A stretch of 64,000 nucleotides of DNA from Sphingomonas psychrotolerans. GTDB lineage: Bacteria > Pseudomonadota > Alphaproteobacteria > Sphingomonadales > Sphingomonadaceae. Below the pieces are notes generated by a model. It was not told the DNA's origin, made no database searches, and worked only from the letters and a program-made list of their open reading frames with translations. Of this stretch, positions 61,353-64,000 are shown one piece after another. The number at the start of each line of letters is the position of its first letter. Positions within the stretch are counted from its first letter, which is position 1. The DNA lies in the NCBI RefSeq assembly GCF_002796605.1, contig NZ_CP024923.1, positions 1,054,001-1,118,000 on the forward strand, written 5' to 3'. The position numbers were made by a program, and so were the translations under genes.

Positions 61353-61961
61353 CTAGGGTTCGTCCGTTTCGGTTATGAGACCATTTGCGGTGAGCACCGC
61401 GCGCATCGCCGGGATCGACAGGCGATTGTCCACCGCCTCCATCTCCAGCACGTCGGCAACGCGCAGGATCGCCACATGGCTGCGCTCGATTCTTCTGGCC
61501 AGCCAGGCGATCACATCGGGCTTCGCATGCAGCAAATGCCGTTCGAACGCACGCTCGATCAGCTGCGGCATCAACAGATCGTCGGGCGGGCCGAGTTCGA
61601 GCAACGGCGACGCCGCAAGCCGCGAACGCAGATCGGGGAGCTTGACCTCCCAGATGGGCGGCGTCGCTTCGGCTACGATCAGCAGCGGCCGTCGTTCCTG
61701 CTGCGCCTGGTTCCAGGCGTGGAAAACTTCCGTCTCCCCGGCACGATCGGCATCGTCGAAGATCCGCCCGCCGCTCTTCACCGCGAAGATCCGCGCCAGC
61801 AGGCTGCGCCCCGATTTGCGCGGGCCGACCAGCAGCGCCGACATCACCGGCCACGTCGCCCAATGTTCGAGCTGGTGGACAGCGCGTGCGTTCGATTCGC
61901 CGACAAGAAATTCCGTCTCGCGCGCCTCGGGAAGTCCGAGCGGCAGGCGCAGCTGGCTCAT
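61353..61961 (-). CDS. hdaA: DnaA-inactivating HdaA family AAA+ protein
   Basis: The 202-aa DnaA-like protein has no DnaA DNA-binding domain. Its N-terminus [10 protein letters not shown] contains the clamp-binding QLxLPL motif (residues 3-8). Walker A is altered to GPRKSGRS, as in Hda. Clamp-bound Hda/HdaA stimulates ATP hydrolysis by DnaA and prevents re-initiation. It overlaps the DUF2066 gene (ATGA) and precedes ppk1. Length is a little shorter than most HdaA (220-240). Confidence 0.92.
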   Translation of the reverse strand: MSQLRLPLGLPEARETEFLVGESNARAVHQLEHWATWPVMSALLVGPRKSGRSLLARIFAVKSGGRIFDDADRAGETEVFHAWNQAQQERRPLLIVAEATPPIWEVKLPDLRSRLAASPLLELGPPDDLLMPQLIERAFERHLLHAKPDVIAWLARRIERSHVAILRVADVLEMEAVDNRLSIPAMRAVLTANGLITETDEP

Positions 61962-63235
61962 TTGCTCGCCGGGGTGCTCGTGGCCTGGGGCGATGGCGAG
62001 GCGGCGGGCGTTCTCGTGGCCCCGCCACGCCGGATGAGGAGCACGCCAGGGCCCTCCTGCACCTGCCAGCCGCGCGCCTCGAGCGCGGCACGAAGGCCGC
62101 CGATCGCACCGTCATAGCCGACCCGCATCACCGAAATGCCGCCCAGAGCGAGACTGGTCGTCACTGCTGATCGCACTCCCGGCACCCCACGCACCGCCGA
62201 TTCGGACGCAGTGAGCGCGCCCGCGCTTGGCGTATCGACCTGCACGGTGAAGCTCGCGGTCGCGGTGCTGCTGGCGCTCGGCGTTGGCGTAGGGGTTGCC
62301 TCGGCGGCGGCGGCCGCTTCGGCTGCAAGTTCCTCGGCGGTCTTCACCCGCGGCGGACGGACGGCAAGCAGCGCGTCGGGACGCAACAGGCCCGAAGCGA
62401 GCGCCTTCTGATAGGCCTGATCGAGCCGCAGGATACCCGCATCGAGCAGAGCGTCCAGCGAATCGCCATTGTCGACTCGCAGCGCGAAGCTGGCGATCGG
62501 GCGTTTGTCCGGCCCGTGATTGGCGGCAAACACGCCGACGATTGGCCCGCCCGGATATTCGCGGCGCAGCTGGACTTCGGCGACGAGCACGTCCGACGCA
62601 CCATATTGGTCGAGCACGACGCGCCACCAGTTACGCCCGCGCCGCAGCGTCTGCCCGGCGTTGAGCAACATGGCGTCGGGGCCGGCGCCGCGCAGCCGGA
62701 CATAATCGATCGTGCTGCCGCCGCTCCTGAAGCGGTTCCACGCCCGCGACCACGCGGTCTCGCGCTCGAACACCCGGCCGACGCCGCCCGAAAATTCGAG
62801 CGGGACCAGCAGCATCGGCGCCGAGCGAGTCACTGCCGTCGAGACCCCCAGAATGGCGCCTGCCTTGTCGCGATCGAACAGCACGCCGAGCCGCGCAATG
62901 TAACGCAACGGCCCGATCTGCTCACGCTCGACGACGATTCCGGTGACCAATGCGTCGAGCGCCGAATCGCTGAGCGTGGATTTCTTGCCGGTGAGCCGCT
63001 CGGACAGCATCTCCCAGCCCTTGCGCTGCGCGATCCGCCAGCCGCCTTGCCGCGCCGCGTCGGCATTCTTGCCGGTCACGTCGACCTGGACGCCCGAAAC
63101 CTCGAAGCTGCCCGAGGCGTCGATCGGCACCGCGCTGGCGCCGCCGCCCTCGCCTTGCGCCATCACCACGCCCGCCCCCGCAAGGGCGAGCGCGCCGGCA
63201 ATACCGATGGTGAGCGAAATCCGGGACAGCTGCAT
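61958..63235 (-). CDS. DUF2066 periplasmic protein
   Basis: The 425-aa protein has a signal peptide ([19 protein letters not shown]) and the DUF2066 region ([40 protein letters not shown]). A Pro/Thr/Ser-rich linker comes before a small C-terminal domain that resembles FxxxD-type repeat folds ([19 protein letters not shown]). In alphaproteobacteria DUF2066 genes are usually found before hdaA, as here. Role unknown. It is divergent from purM. Confidence 0.85.
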   Translation of the reverse strand: MQLSRISLTIGIAGALALAGAGVVMAQGEGGGASAVPIDASGSFEVSGVQVDVTGKNADAARQGGWRIAQRKGWEMLSERLTGKKSTLSDSALDALVTGIVVEREQIGPLRYIARLGVLFDRDKAGAILGVSTAVTRSAPMLLVPLEFSGGVGRVFERETAWSRAWNRFRSGGSTIDYVRLRGAGPDAMLLNAGQTLRRGRNWWRVVLDQYGASDVLVAEVQLRREYPGGPIVGVFAANHGPDKRPIASFALRVDNGDSLDALLDAGILRLDQAYQKALASGLLRPDALLAVRPPRVKTAEELAAEAAAAAEATPTPTPSASSTATASFTVQVDTPSAGALTASESAVRGVPGVRSAVTTSLALGGISVMRVGYDGAIGGLRAALEARGWQVQEGPGVLLIRRGGATRTPAASPSPQATSTPASK

Positions 63236-63363
63236 GCGGCGGCCCTTTTGGCGAAGCGGACGCGGAAATCCAAGCGGAAGTATCCCCACAGGGTACTTTC
63301 GTGCTTCGTCTCGGCCCTTCCGCCGGGGTGACGAAAGCGGAAGTCGGCGCTAAGCGGCTCCGC

Positions 63364-64000
63364 ATGAGCGAACCCAAAGGTTACACCTACGCCCAGGCGG
63401 GCGTCTCGATCGCGGCCGGCAATGCGCTGGTGCGCGCCATCGGCCCGCTGGCCAAATCCACCCGCCGTCCCGGCGCCGACGCCGCATTGGGCGGGTTCGG
63501 CGGCGTGTTCGACCTCAAGGCGGCAGGATTCACCGATCCGCTGCTCGTCGCCGCGAACGACGGCGTCGGCACCAAATTGAAGCTCGCGATCGAGCATGAC
63601 GCGCATGACGGCGTCGGGGTCGATCTCGTCGCGATGTGCGCCAACGATCTGATCGTTCAGGGCGCCGAGCCGTTGTTCTTCCTCGATTATTACGCCAGCG
63701 GCAAACTCGTGCCCGAGACTGCCGAGCGGGTGATCGCCTCGATCGCCGAGGGCTGTCGCCAGGCCGGCTGCGCACTGATCGGCGGGGAGACCGCCGAGAT
63801 GCCGGGCATGTATGCCGAGGGCGATTACGACCTCGCGGGCTTCTGCGTCGGCGCGGTCGAGCGCGACCAATTGCTCGACGGCAGCGCGATTCGCCCCGGC
63901 GACGTGCTGCTCGGATTGGCTTCGACCGGCATTCATTCCAACGGCTTCTCGCTCGTCCGTCGACTCGCCGCCGACAAGGGCTGGAAGCTCGACCGGCCGG
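63364..64000 (+). CDS. purM: phosphoribosylformylglycinamidine cyclo-ligase, partial
   Basis: The first 212 residues are present; the gene runs past the window end. The opening [19 protein letters not shown] and [43 protein letters not shown] and [12 protein letters not shown] motifs are those of AIR synthetase, which closes the imidazole ring in purine synthesis using ATP. The 128-base spacer to the DUF2066 gene must hold both promoters. purN probably follows, outside the window. Confidence 0.96.
   Translation, partial: MSEPKGYTYAQAGVSIAAGNALVRAIGPLAKSTRRPGADAALGGFGGVFDLKAAGFTDPLLVAANDGVGTKLKLAIEHDAHDGVGVDLVAMCANDLIVQGAEPLFFLDYYASGKLVPETAERVIASIAEGCRQAGCALIGGETAEMPGMYAEGDYDLAGFCVGAVERDQLLDGSAIRPGDVLLGLASTGIHSNGFSLVRRLAADKGWKLDRP

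Noticed and set aside
1..64000. CRISPR array search
   Set aside because: No regularly spaced repeats of 23-47 bases were seen; the dispersed palindromes are single, widely separated and unequal in their centres.

Overview
The window is a high-GC, gene-dense chromosomal segment that looks like Sphingomonas or a close relative (Alphaproteobacteria, Sphingomonadales). The evidence is a PopZ/DUF2497 protein, a dusB-ntrB-ntrC-ntrY-ntrX-hfq-hflX cluster, a tandem-domain Hfq, HdaA, a fused IspDF, KorAB and many dispersed palindromic intergenic repeats of a kind common in sphingomonads. The genus assignment is inference from gene content. No plasmid, phage, IS or CRISPR module was seen.

Layout. 1-4000: a zinc-ribbon protein, a glycine-zipper protein, tRNA-Cys, a PCMT-family protein, a TolC-family protein and PopZ. 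4000-9860: an S9 peptidase, valS and a lipid-kinase-like gene. 9900-14760: hemB, two GNAT genes (the second frameshifted), a frameshifted membrane/spermidine-synthase-like gene and a lipoprotein. 14840-15400: tRNA-Arg(ACG), then a small low-GC segment with a YjzC-like zinc protein, closed by a second partial copy of the tRNA 3' part (a candidate att-flanked mini-island). 15400-24300: DUF72 protein, PL10 pectate lyase, arginine succinyltransferase genes (M20 hydrolase-astA-astB), DUF481, rppH and an HDAC-family protein. 24370-27440: korA, a 33-codon membrane microprotein and korB, joined by ATGA overlaps. 27440-33930: a frameshifted hypothetical gene, a CFA-synthase-like gene, a serine hydrolase, SDR, purF, a stress-type DUF7218 protein, hisI and a lipoprotein. 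34000-39020: metG-tatD, an MBL hydrolase with a retropepsin-like protease, and mazG with a small phosphatase. 39320-48430: the nitrogen two-component and RNA-chaperone cluster. 48500-57580: TonB-like protein, ispDF, CinA-family and RatA-family genes, lipA, carbonic anhydrase, ppk2, aspS, rnd and an I78 inhibitor. 57667-63235: ppx, ppk1, hdaA and a DUF2066 gene, all on the minus strand. purM starts at 63364 and runs off the end.

How it works together. Most genes are housekeeping: aminoacylation (valS, metG, aspS), purine, histidine, heme, isoprenoid and lipoate synthesis. Regulation is concentrated in NtrBC/NtrYX plus Hfq/HflX. Polyphosphate turnover (ppk1, ppx) is co-directional with hdaA, which restrains DnaA.

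The least ordinary items are the tRNA-Arg att-like duplication, the kor microprotein, the tandem Hfq, an NtrX lacking the sigma-54 contact loop, three single-base frameshifts in otherwise intact genes, and short AT-rich rare-codon islands inside conserved genes. I did not find a clearly new multi-gene defence or metabolic system.
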